64,000 nt of DNA from Ridgeia piscesae (Eukaryota; Annelida; Polychaeta; Sabellida; Siboglinidae). The stretch is taken from NCBI GenBank assembly GCA_025642075.2, contig JAODUO010000123.1:84501-148500 (forward strand), in the 5' to 3' direction. A program made the position numbers and the translations under genes. Of the stretch, positions 19,274-29,973 are shown one piece after another. The notes below the pieces were generated by a model. The model worked only from the letters and a program-made list of their open reading frames with translations, was not told the DNA's origin and did no database searches. How positions within the stretch are numbered: the first letter of the stretch is position 1; every line of letters begins with the position of its first letter.

Positions 19274-21930
19274 ATGTCTGTATTCGCCAGTTTGCGCAAC
19301 GCCCCAAAGTTATTAGCAACAAGAAATGTTAGAAGAGTAATACCAATCCGTCGGTCGCACGATGATGTGTAAGTAACACATTTGAGTAAACGTAATGTTC
19401 CCTCATTCCATGACATGTCATTGAACAAGTCCTATATTATCGCTCAAGCAAATTTTATCTTGTAATCCAATGAAAAAACTCGAGGACAGCGAAACTTGAG
19501 TAATTTATGGCATTGATTTACAGAGAGTCTAACATTTCTAATTTAGTATTACGCAATTTCATATAGTCAGAGATACGATCATGGTAAAAGCATAAATATA
19601 ATATTTATTGGTAACTGAATTACCTGAAAGACTTCGTCTAGGGCCTGGGTCTCTAGGCCCAGCGGCTAGGCAGGTTTACCGGCGTCTGAGCGGTCTGACT
19701 AAGACTAGTCAAACGCCACGCGTACGGTCTAGTATGACTAAACCACAGTCATTATAGTCTTGGGTTAGTAACCCGTATATGAGTAGACAAGCTGGCCACA
19801 TTTAATAATTTTTTATTAATCTAATCAAGATATCTATATTTAGAATTTACTGTCATGTGATTGATTTGTAATTACTATTCAACAACACATGGATTTGTGT
19901 TAATATTTAAATACATGTCAGTGATAAAGATATGTCTTCAGATATGACATGCTTTATCATACAGGATGGTGGACGATGATGGGGAAAGGCATAATTAATG
20001 TCGTTATGATTTTGGTACGAGAGAATGGTTAGTAGGGTGTATACTTTTGACATAATATTTATTCTATTATTAACATTATTTTATTAGAGGTAGCAGGGGT
20101 AGAACTACCCGCTAGTTCGTACACTAGTAAAGATAAGGGCGGACTAGTAAACCTGCCTAATAACTAGTCTGGTTGTCTAGTAAAGGTCAATGTGTCATCC
20201 ACCCCACGCTATATCAATAAATCAAGTCTTCATAGTCACAGTGACCCCAACCCATCCCCAGGCTGGGTGGGTGTAACTAAATCCCAAGTCATTAAAACAT
20301 TGTTTGGCCAGTGAGCAACTGGCTACAGCAGCTTCCTTTACTGATAAGTGATGACATAGCCACCAGCTATGAACTTATCTGGGCATTATTTGTAAGATTA
20401 ATTGTTCTTTTTGATATCAATAATTTTCTAGTGTGATATTTTTATTTTCCATTAATACAGTCCAGTAGAGCATTTTTTTCATAACACTAATGTGAGGTAA
20501 ATTTCCAGAATGATTATAGAAAATTCACAATGGTAGGGTGGTACTACCGATCAATGAGCGCAATTGGCGGTCTTTTTCAGTTACGCAGTTTTTTTTAATA
20601 CAGATCATATCTTCATCCCTTTATGGAAACTGCATTGTTATTTAACTGGGGTTGCAACATGTACTATTTTTTAGTTTTAAAACAAATTGGAACGACTAAA
20701 ATTTGGATTGTTTTTATATTTTGGCAGACTAGTAATCCTTTTGGCGGACCAGTAAACTTTTGACTTTACTAGTCCCGCTGTCTAGTAAAATAAATGCCAA
20801 GTTCTACCTCTGGGTAGGAATCTGTGGGACTCCTACCAATTTCCTCTCAGAATTGAAGTCAGAATACAACAGCACTGACTCGCGGTGTTTGTAGGTGGAC
20901 GTACCGCCAGCCTGTGAAGAAACCAGGCAAGGTGCCGACGATCATGGCAGAGACCCTGATGGCGGGCATGTGGTACTGGATGTTCTATCACCTGTGGTAT
21001 GAATGGGGCCACATGGTCGTAAGTAACACACAGTGACATAGCTATTCAAATACTGTGACGTACTTAGAATTATGTACCTCGCTGATTTGTTATATTAAAT
21101 AATAATAACCATACCCCCATTTAATCACTAATAAATTTTGTTCGATTCCCAGAACAATTTCAATGTACCACTCTAGGTGGCAGCACTTCCATGTGACCAT
21201 TCACTAGGTGGCGCTACACACCGACAACGTTCTAGCATGTCATTCTGATTTCTGAGTTGCATATTCACGTTTTGATCAAATATTTATGGGTATCATGAGT
21301 TTAAAGCAAGTTATGACTTTGATCAAACATTGCAGATAACTAGCATTTGGGAAGGAGGTTATGTGTGCAATTTACAGTTGTAATAGACAAATATAGGCTC
21401 ACCATGTGCGTGACACAGTATAACCATCTCAATAGATTGGCAAGTGAATTAAGTGATTAAAAGCTTCAAGATGTTTGCAAAAAGCTAGTAGTAATTAATA
21501 CCACACTAACATTTTATATAATTTAGGTGAAGTTGGAAATGTTACCACTGAATTTTGAATCTAATTACATTGGTAGAAATTAAACTATAATTATGTAATT
21601 AATATTCATTTTTGGCTTTGGAGATCACTGTCACAGTGCCATACGCTGCTCGTAGAGTGTATGCATATTTGCGCAGGTACACTTAGAACAAATATGGGTT
21701 GCTTTCAATAGTAAAGTACACAAACTAATGTCATATGAGACCACATTACTAAACCCTTATTCTCGTTGCTGGGAATGCCTTACATCACATTTTTGTGTGA
21801 TCTATGCAGTTTTATTGTTCAAGAACGAATTATTCACACATCTTTCCATTTGCAGGGTCATTTTGATTACCCAGATCCTTCAAAGTGGACGGATGCAGAA
21901 CTTGGAATTCCATCTGATTCGGACGAGTGA
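19274..21930 (+). CDS. NDUFB2: NADH dehydrogenase 1 beta subcomplex subunit 2 (complex I AGGG subunit)
   Basis: Exons 19274-19368, 20895-21018 and 21856-21930 sum to 294 nt, giving 97 residues plus TGA. Donors are GTAAGT twice; acceptors are tttgtag and atttgcag. The N-terminus (MSVFASLRNAPKLLATRNVR) is basic and Ser/Leu/Ala-rich, as in a mitochondrial presequence. The rest carries the family signature: WTYRQPVKKPGKVPTIMAET, a single membrane helix around MWYWMFYHLWYEWGHM, and the acidic tail HFDYPDPSKWTDAELGIP. NDUFB2 is an accessory single-pass subunit of the membrane arm of respiratory complex I. Length is close to the human precursor (about 105 residues). It is transcribed away from the VWA-DUF4537 gene. 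Confidence 0.96.
19640..20850. other. NDUFB2 intron 1 region with no recognised element
   Basis: AT-rich intron DNA with scattered repeats of the words GACTAGTAAA and CTAGTAAA (for example near 20120-20180 and 20725-20790). This may be a decayed repeat, but no element boundaries were found. Confidence 0.4.
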
Positions 21931-22967
21931 AACAAGTGGAAACTGTACTGTAGATGGATGTTGACTCTTTAGAAATGACTTTGGATACAATCACAAAGAC
22001 ACACTACCAAACAAAATGCACAGACGTCACGAATGTCTGGTTTTGATTGTGTCTGTATAATGGCTGACAATGCTTCATCTTGTTCTGTGAGGTGTATCAA
22101 CCAGTGACTAATACAAGTATGTATACGACCAAATGTGTTTGTTAACAACAAATCTCGACTTCTATGTGAAACGTCATTTTAGCCACACTGCAATTGATAT
22201 ACAAAGACTATTCTTACACAAATGTCCACCACTGTCTATAGCCGTTGCTAGGATACAGCACTGGATGCTATATAAATAACATAATTTTCTCAATAGTTTG
22301 TCCATGACTTCAAAGGGAGTCTGGTAAGAAGTGGAAGGTTGGTTCTAAAATGGATGTCTGTCTTTAAAAAAATGGTTGAGGATGGACTCTCAAAAATGCA
22401 TCCACCCAAAAAAACAGATAATAACAAAAAAATGTGTTACCTATATTCTCGAGAATTACAACGCAACATACTCAATACCAGAATCATTAGACAAAATCGT
22501 GAACAGGGATGTGGAGTAGACGTCATTAGACCACGTGATTAGACCAAAGGTCCAAAGTTTGAGGCAGGAATGGGATTCCAAACAAACAGGCTTATATCTT
22601 GCGTTGTTTTATCAAAGGTGGGTATACTTTTATAAGAGGTTGATACCATTGGCACACATTCTCAACAGCAAAGGCAACGTTTTATAATGTTTACACATAC
22701 ATACAGACATTGACTTGAAGAAGTACTCTTTAGTTACAACTGTTTCCGTGTAGATTACAATGAATTTTTTGTATCGTCACATTCCCTGTTGTTCAAGGAT
22801 GGTTGTGCTTTCTTGATTCTACTGGTTTTGGCCTTCTATACTATGAGGTGACAACAACTGTGATCGAGGTGTGGAATGATCAGCATAATTACTGCATTAT
22901 GTAAACGAAAATTTCTTGTGTCATGTGGCCATATGCATGACAGCATTCAGTTTGGCCGTGTCACACA

Positions 22968-23240
22968 TCACATGAAGCGGGGGTTCAGTAGGCAGTCAGC
23001 TGTGAAGACGATTTTTTTCTGTCGACAGATTTTGTCGTTGCCCGATTCGTGGTTGTCGACAAAGATTGCCCTTTCGGCGACCTTTGTTCCACGAGCGTGG
23101 ACCGGATGTTGGCCTAAAACGGGTCGCTTGAGAACGTGTTTTTGCGCTTCCTCACAGCCAGTCGCGTGTCCCCGCATTCCCATCTCGCTCTTGAAGTGCC
23201 GTTTGCACTTCGGGTTGCCCGGGCACAGTAACTCCGGCAT
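22968..23240 (-). CDS. Small C2HC zinc-finger ORF, copy A
   Basis: 90 codons from ATG at 23240. It starts MPELLCPGNPKCKRHF and has a finger C-x4-C-x12-H-x3-C (Cys-PGNPK-type knuckle, His, Cys), then ARGTKVAERAIF and NHESGNDKICRQ, followed by a tail unlike copy B. Upstream of the ATG the frame stays open as RTIE back to a plausible acceptor (ggctgcag), so this may be a terminal exon and not a whole gene. Similarity to copy B is at protein level, about 55 percent over 73 aligned residues by eye; the nucleotide match is weaker, which suggests past coding constraint. I do not recognise the family and assign no function beyond probable zinc binding. Confidence 0.5.
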   Translation of the reverse strand: MPELLCPGNPKCKRHFKSEMGMRGHATGCEEAQKHVLKRPVLGQHPVHARGTKVAERAIFVDNHESGNDKICRQKKIVFTADCLLNPRFM

Positions 23241-24289
23241 CTCGATGGTACGCTGCAGCCAAGGCGACGTAATTGATTTTCGCTCATCAGCTAACTGAGC
23301 TAAGACGTATTTTAGGAGAACTGGTGTCGGAACGTAATAAACATTGGACGACCTTGGCTATGAAACGGATCATCAACACCACTCCGTTGTTGGATCAAGA
23401 CATTGTAACAGAGGGGGAGGGGGAGGGGGAGGGGCGGCGTTCAACATTTTCGAAACCCACCGGAAAGACGCATCCAGTTGCATAACCCCTGAAGCATGCC
23501 AAAACCCTTTAGGGGTGCCGAAAGACCTCGACATGCATACCTTGACTCGACAAACATCCCCACATTCATACTCAGACTTATTGGAGGGGCAGAATCATAT
23601 TAGAACACAGTTGATTCCTGTTCATTTCTTCATTCCAATGTTGTTATAAATTGGTGGGAAAACCACAAACGTGAGTATACCTACATTGACTACGACACTA
23701 TTCACATGGCTTACCATACCTGTTATCGTGGATCCACGGCGTATTACATAACTGCATTTGTTATCACACCATCTTTGGTAAAAGGCGGCCTGTGTCTTGT
23801 GGCGTTCTTGGTTTTTCCTGGTCACGTGTTTTAATGTGACGTCATCCGATTTTATTACTGGTGGAATAGAAATATAGGCGAAGCAGTCATAATAAAAAAG
23901 CAAAAATAATACTTTACGTAGGTCTGATTATTGTGATGTCTTGTTCGCATTCTGGGTAAAATAATTTGATCGCATTGATTAAGGAAAGCAGAAGAACGTC
24001 ACAGCAATGATTGTGACGTGAATGCCAATAAACACAAAAGAGCGTTGATAAACCTGTCACTTCACGCACACAGACGTACGTATGACGTTGTTTATTGTTT
24101 GCAAGTGTAGACTTATTTACATTCGTGAGTATCAGCTGACCCTTACAAATGCCAGCCTGTGCTGCTTGTGTTCTTCTGTTTCGCAGAATCTGTGACTATT
24201 CAGCTATAAATAGGTACTGTTTTCTCGGTTTTGTAACCTATGATAATCGTTGGGTCACCTCTGACAATAATTTCACAATCTGTTTTCAC

Positions 24290-24925
24290 CTCTGCCTGAG
24301 TTTCTTTGCATGCCGTTGGTATAGGGGTCTACAGTCCAAATCTCGCACGCACAGAGTGGGATACTGAGAACAGTGGCTGGCTGTATATACAAACAGCATT
24401 GGTTGGTACAATACTTCGGTCTTTTTTGTACTGACGGTGAATCCAAAGTTCTCACATGAGGCAGAGAGCACATCGATATTGCGCTGCATTTCTGCTACGT
24501 TTCCAGTATTCAGCGCGCAGTCGAAACCTGTCAACGTGGATCTTGGTGTAGGTCTGAATGCGTCGTACACTGGAGAGATTGACCTATTCGATACGTGATG
24601 CCTATGCAAGGGTCACTCTCACTGAAGGCAGCAATAAACATAGCTGAAAGCATTACTATACTGAATAGGGTCGGCCCCAGCACGCATCCTTGTTTTACTT
24701 CGTTTATGACAAAGAATGTAGCAGAGATCTCTCCGTCATGAATGGCATGAGCATGCATACGGAATTGTCGTGCCATTGTGCCATTTGCAAACTGGCTCAT
24801 GATTTGCTACTAGAGAGTCCCCAACGACTGACCGTGTCGAACGCATTGGAAAGGTTGACAAAGGTGGCGCAGAGGGCAACGTTATGTTCCTGCCATTTTT
24901 CTTGCAGCAGGCGGGCCGCAAATAT
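24290..24925 (-). mobile_element. RTE-like LINE reverse-transcriptase remnant
   Basis: Minus-strand reading in shifting frames gives VALCATFVNLSNAFDTVSR, then VINEVKQGCVLGPTLFS, then DCALNTGNVAEMQRNIDVL, then ENFGFTVSTKKTEVLYQP, and near the end PLYQRHAKKL. These are consecutive blocks of RTE-type non-LTR retrotransposon reverse transcriptase. Stops and frameshifts interrupt it, and the catalytic FADD box reads as GFD, so it is inactive. Confidence 0.85.
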
Positions 24926-26479
24926 CACTTCAGTAGTTCCCCGTCCATCCCTGATGCCGCACTGAATTTCTGATAGAAGACACTGCTCGTGAAGTAGAAT
25001 GGGCGTATACTATAATGTACTCTTTTTTATATAATTATTTACTTCTTTATTTAGACATTCAATATGTATTTATTAATTATTTTAGTCTTATTGCTATTAG
25101 TATATTAAATGATACATATTCATGTATTTTTCATTATTAAAAAATAAAATACTTTATTATTAATTACAAAAAATACATAAAATGGTAGAATTGCTATACA
25201 TTGTATTGCAATTTTACAATTATATGTATTTTAACATGTTTTGAAGCGCCACGAACAACACTGGATGTGGCGCTGTATGAAATGTGTAATATCTTGGGTT
25301 GGATTGTAGATGCTGTTATAGGCAGCTGCCTTAGTTGGGGACATGTTACCGTAGTATGCTCTTTGGAGCTTAATGTTTTTCATCGATAATTTTTGGGGTC
25401 GATTGTCTTGAAAGCATCGAAGTAGACCATATCATGGAAGGAAAATCAGCTGTTTTCAGTCAGTGTTCTCAGTGGTCTGAACACTTTCTCTTCCGTTTCG
25501 TTTATAAACAATTGCCTGATGTTGTACTTCTTGAAACGAGAGATGTTCAACCGCATCGATATCTTCTTTCCTGCGGCTGGATCTTCATGCGCATCTTGGA
25601 GATGACGAATCTGTGGACAGCCCAACAGTCTGCATCACGAATCCTCTTGGCCACCCGTATATTTTGAATCCATTAGAGTAACGTCATCATCAGGCACGAT
25701 AGAAGGAGGGAGAATGAGTGCGAGAGGGAGAGAGGGGGAAGGGGGAGAGTAAGAGGTACAGAGAGGGAGGGGAATCAATCAGATGCCAGTGTTGAGCGTG
25801 GATGCGTCCAAATAGTTATGTTACTGACTGGAGGATGACGACTTGGTGGATGAGTAGATCCCTGCTGCTACACTCTCAACACCTTTAGATGCTAGTAATC
25901 TAGTTTAAAGAAATTCGTCTTTCATGTATAGTTTTTACATAGCGGTTCCGAAATCTACACGAAATAGAATAATATGTGTAACACACACCTGTCATTCTCT
26001 ATGGCAGACAAAACAGCTATGAAATAAGTTAGAGCATTTTATACATCTTTACATGTGCAGTTAACAACAACTCAATCAAATGTAAATGTTTTATTTGTTC
26101 CCATTTAAAAGAAACGATGCGTGACATAATGTGACGGTAATGTGAAGACATTAATGTTACGGTGTAACGTCTTTGCGACGGGGCCTATTCCGTATCTTCT
26201 GGTGGACGTCTTGTCCAATGAGCGCGCTATACGTAACGTTGACAGAGACGGTGTTGGCCACACAACATACACAAATTAATGTTTTGCAGTTTGATGAAAA
26301 AAACGTTGCAACGCGTAAACAACTGTACAATGGCGCTCATGTTAAGATACCACGTCTCAGTTATCAGGAAATCACCTGAGACACGTCAGCAACAAACGAC
26401 TTTCCAAAAACAGCGCCAATGTCAACACAGACACAGATAGTGTCACGAAAATCGGAACCATATATTTCCGAATTACCCG

Positions 26480-26746
26480 TTACGAGTTAAACCATGTCAT
26501 CTTCGGTTGCGGGTTGTAGATGATCAAGCCCTGGCGGCATATTTTGTCGTTGCCAATCTCGTGGTTTTCATTGAAGACGACGACCTCCGCCATTTTTGTT
26601 CCAACCCGATAGTCCGGGTTTGACGGCGGACGCTTGAGGAGCAACTTGGCGGCGTGCTCGCAAGCGAGAGCGTGTGCCTTCCAGCCGCCGACGTACTTGA
26701 AGTGTCGCTTACACGTCGGGAAGCCCGGGCAACGTATCTCCGGCAT
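26480..26746 (-). CDS. Small C2HC zinc-finger ORF, copy B
   Basis: 88 codons from ATG at 26746. It starts MPEIRCPGFPTCKRHF, then HALACEHAAKLLLKRP, GTKMAEVVVF and NHEIGNDKICRQ. Conserved with copy A: both Cys, the KRHFK motif, HA..CE, LKRP, GTK.AE and the C-terminal GNDKICRQ. Divergence begins right after CRQ. Upstream, the frame extends as LVSRTD to a plausible acceptor (tcctctcag). It lies about 2.7 kb downstream of the PRDM4 stop on the same strand, so it could be an exon of an unseen gene, a retro-copied element ORF, or an alternative 3' exon. Confidence 0.5.
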   Translation of the reverse strand: MPEIRCPGFPTCKRHFKYVGGWKAHALACEHAAKLLLKRPPSNPDYRVGTKMAEVVVFNENHEIGNDKICRQGLIIYNPQPKMTWFNS

Positions 26747-28329
26747 ATCGGTCCTCGATACCAGCTGAGAGGAAACATAAATAAGTGTTATTTTGCAATA
26801 CTGACTGTGGCTTCAAGGTTTCCGTTGATTTTAAAGGGAGGGTTTTTTTTTATTTAATATTTCTTTCTTGTGATTTCAGCATGCATGTTGAAGGTTTACT
26901 GCCTTTTGTGTTTTGTTACTTTATTAAGGTCGGGACAATGTTCGCAATATGAACGATTCCGTCTGCACCGCGTTCAAATGCCGAGGCGAGCAGCATTAGC
27001 TGCAATACTCTTTGACGTTTAACATTCCCACGTTCTAGACAGTTACGAATTACTGCGCTGCCGATTCTGATCAGAGCTGACACCCTCCCTAGAGTCACAT
27101 ATAGCCTACGTGGCTTGTCTCTGTATTTTATTTTAATTATATGACTCGCATTAATGTCAACAAGCAAATCAATCCGATGTAAAATGTGAATACTTGCAAA
27201 CAATGTAGAGTCGATGGCATTAGTATAGGGCGTACCTACTACTACCTACAGGCAGAACCGCGACTGGATTGTTTATATCTGCGAAGAGCAAAAAGTCATT
27301 GGAACACCCCTAATATGAGTCGTGTTGTTGCAAACGGGACGGGTTGGCATTGTTAGCTCATGTGCCATATCTAACCTTGGTAGTTGGCTGTTTCTTACCA
27401 GTTTGTTGTTTCCAGTGTCAAACATGAACTTTACTTCACTGTTGCAGCCGTTAAAGTTTTCACATAAAAGGTACACTGTGGTAAAAGAAATCAATTATAC
27501 TTACACTTACGTCGGTGTATGTCGTGCTGTCCTGTGTCCGCTGACTCGTCCGGGTTATGTTCTGCTAGCGTTAGTACTTAGCGTCGACTAGTGGACCGAC
27601 GTCCGTACTCGGTAAACGAACGGCGACATTCACCTGGCGACTTGTTTGCTTCTAGTAACCGCCCCCAGGCCCGTGTTATTTCAGTCAGTTGATGCTGTTG
27701 CCACTGCACAGACAAACGCTCACTGTTTGTCAAAGGCCGATCGATTTCTAGCTGTTTTATTCGTCATTAACAACAGACGGGTTTGAAATATCGCGCCAAT
27801 CGACTTCCTGTCGTGAACAACGTAACGCGATATGATTATTCACGAGGTTGAATGATATTCCCATTCACAGTAGGCTTTTAGTGACGACGATTTCTGTCCC
27901 CACATTAAGCGTAATGGTTTTCTGAACGCTTTCAAATGTTTAATGTCTGACAATTACTACACGTCACAATTCGGTATTACTCACTCGTTAGTCTATGACG
28001 TAGTTGGTCTCCACGTTAGAGACGTCGCAAGCTTTTTCGTAAACAAGGGTCCAGGTAAGAGGTTCTCTTGTAAGAAAGCGAGGAATAACTTGGTTTCTGG
28101 TGCCGAGTTCTACGCCTAGGCTTATGCTCTCCACTCGTAGCCTGCTTATGTGGTAAGACAAATACATAGGATAAAATAGGCTTATTGTAATAACTTATTA
28201 TTTCTCCAGATGTCTGATTCTATTAGGACAGTCAGGAAGACTTGTAGAAAATCGATACGCCAATAAATCATGGTATGCACTGTTACAAATCAGTGTCGTT
28301 GACGTTTTGTTCAACTCTATGTCTAAAGG

Positions 28330-28830
28330 AATGATTCAAGAAGGGCGACACATTAGTAGCGGCAAACTATAGGCCAGTATCACTCACATCAGTTTGTTGC
28401 AAACTGTTTGTACATTATCACCTACAGCAAGGTAATAGACTACCACCAATATAATGGAGTATCTTGACTCTAATAACGTAATTTAGACTACCAGCATGGG
28501 TACAGGAATAAGCACTCGTGTGAGATACAATTAATCGGTGTTGTGGAACGCATTGGAAAGAGTACAGACCAGGGCCATCAAACTGATCTTCTAATACGGT
28601 ACTTTTCTAAGTCTTTTGACACCGTGCGATGGTGTAGTCAAACATCTGGAGCTGGATTTCAAACTAACTTACGGACAGAAAACACAGTAGTAGTAAATGT
28701 CGACTTATCGGAAGAAATGACAGTCGAGTTTGGGGTACCACAAGACACTGTACTGGGCCCACTGCTTTTCTGTTGTACGTCAATGATCTAGCGGAAGGCG
28801 TCACCGCTAACATCCGGCTTTATGCTTAAT
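28330..28830 (+). mobile_element. CR1/Jockey-like LINE reverse-transcriptase remnant
   Basis: Plus-strand blocks: KKGDTLVAANYRPVSLTSVC at about 28340-28400, a CEIQLIGVVERI block near 28530, IRYFSKSFDTVRW near 28600, and VEFGVPQDTVLGPLLF near 28725-28775. These match the order of CR1/Jockey/L2-type reverse transcriptases. Frameshifts and stops interrupt it. It is unrelated in detail to the RTE-like copy at 24290-24925. Confidence 0.85.
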
Positions 28831-29491
28831 TCGCTGTATCCACGTGTTTGTGGTCTTAGTGACTGTTATATGTTTAACATATGTTAGCCTTGACGCATGT
28901 GTGAATACATTATACCGGTAACAAAACGAGAAAGCAACTCAATCACATCTTTAATTTTCCCTGAGTGATGACCCCATCATCTACACATGATCAAGCATTA
29001 CGTATTACGTACAGACTAGAACCACGCACTGCACCAAATAATACGTTTCGGTACTTGCCACCAGAAAAATAGAATCTTTCATAATAAATATACCTGTATA
29101 TGTACACACATATTTCTTTTCGTATGCAAAAGTGTTATCTAATGGTGTGTTTATGTTGTCAGAAAGGGCCAAAGAAACAGGGACGAAGCTAAATCACGTA
29201 TCAGTACGTTATGTTATCGTAAGGAGGTATGAAAACAATGATATCTTATAGATGCACGGCATGCCGAATGTACGTAAGTACGTTATTGCTGCTAAATCTA
29301 TACAGAAGACGTCGACCAAGAAACATCTGACGCTGAGAACTCGAGGGAGACACTAGTAGGATGGGCTACACACGCAGATGAAAAAATACCCCAAGACAGA
29401 GGGCACTGGAAAACTGTTTTGGCGGACTATGCCCCATATGGGGTGACAGATATAATTGTAAAAAATGCTATAAACACCTAACATACAAGTC

Positions 29492-29973
29492 TTACAGAGA
29501 ACACTCCCAATTCGCGTCAGCCTCTTTGAACTTCACGTTCTGTCGTTTCTGAATGCGCCGTTTCGCGATACTCAGTCCGAGCTCGGCGCCAGTCTGCGCG
29601 TTCAACTCCGTGTGCGTCGCCGTCTTGGGTCCCTTACAGATCCCGAGGTGCCGCTTCAGGTGGAAGCTCGTCGCGAACGACTTGTGGCACTTGGCGCACG
29701 CGAACTCTCGCACGCCCATGTGCACCTTCAGGTGCCGCTTGAAGTTCTCCTTCTTCCAGAACACCTTCGTGCAGTTGTCGTGCGTGCAGTGGTACAGGCG
29801 CTCGCGCGTGTGCATGTACGCGTGCTGCTTGACGTCGGCGGCGCGCGCGAACATGCGCTCGCAGAAGAGGCACTGCAGTCGCTTCTCGCCCGTGTGTGTC
29901 AACTGGTGCATGTCGAGGTGAGCCTTCTGCCGGAACGTCCGCTTGCAAAGCTTGCACGCGAACTTGCGCTCTC
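29492..29973 (-). CDS. PRDM4: PRDM4 exon 11: zinc fingers 4-7 and C-terminus
   Basis: 482 bp to TAA at 29494-29492. Fingers: CKLC..H..H, CLFC..H..H, CTHDNC..H..H (C-x4-C), and CAKC..H..C ending LGICKGPK. A short charged tail ends in NWECSL. Like exon 10, GC-rich. Confidence 0.95.

Larger units (their letters stand above)
21931..29491. other. Intergenic region between NDUFB2 and PRDM4 3' ends
   Basis: NDUFB2 and PRDM4 are tail to tail across about 7.5 kb. The region holds two paralogous C2HC ORFs (22968-23240, 26480-26746), an RTE-like LINE remnant (24290-24925) and a CR1/Jockey-like remnant (28330-28830). The remainder shows no recognisable gene. A minus-strand frame at 26916-27203 stays open for 95 codons but I cannot assign it. 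Confidence 0.6.

Noticed and set aside
21140..21165. GTTCGATTCCC word resembling a tRNA T-arm
   Set aside because: No matching D-arm, anticodon arm or acceptor stem around it.
26916..27203. 95-codon minus-strand ORF (KRQRVLQLMLLASAFERGAD)
   Set aside because: Non-repetitive but no homology I recognise and no flanking exon structure; kept only as an unassigned frame.
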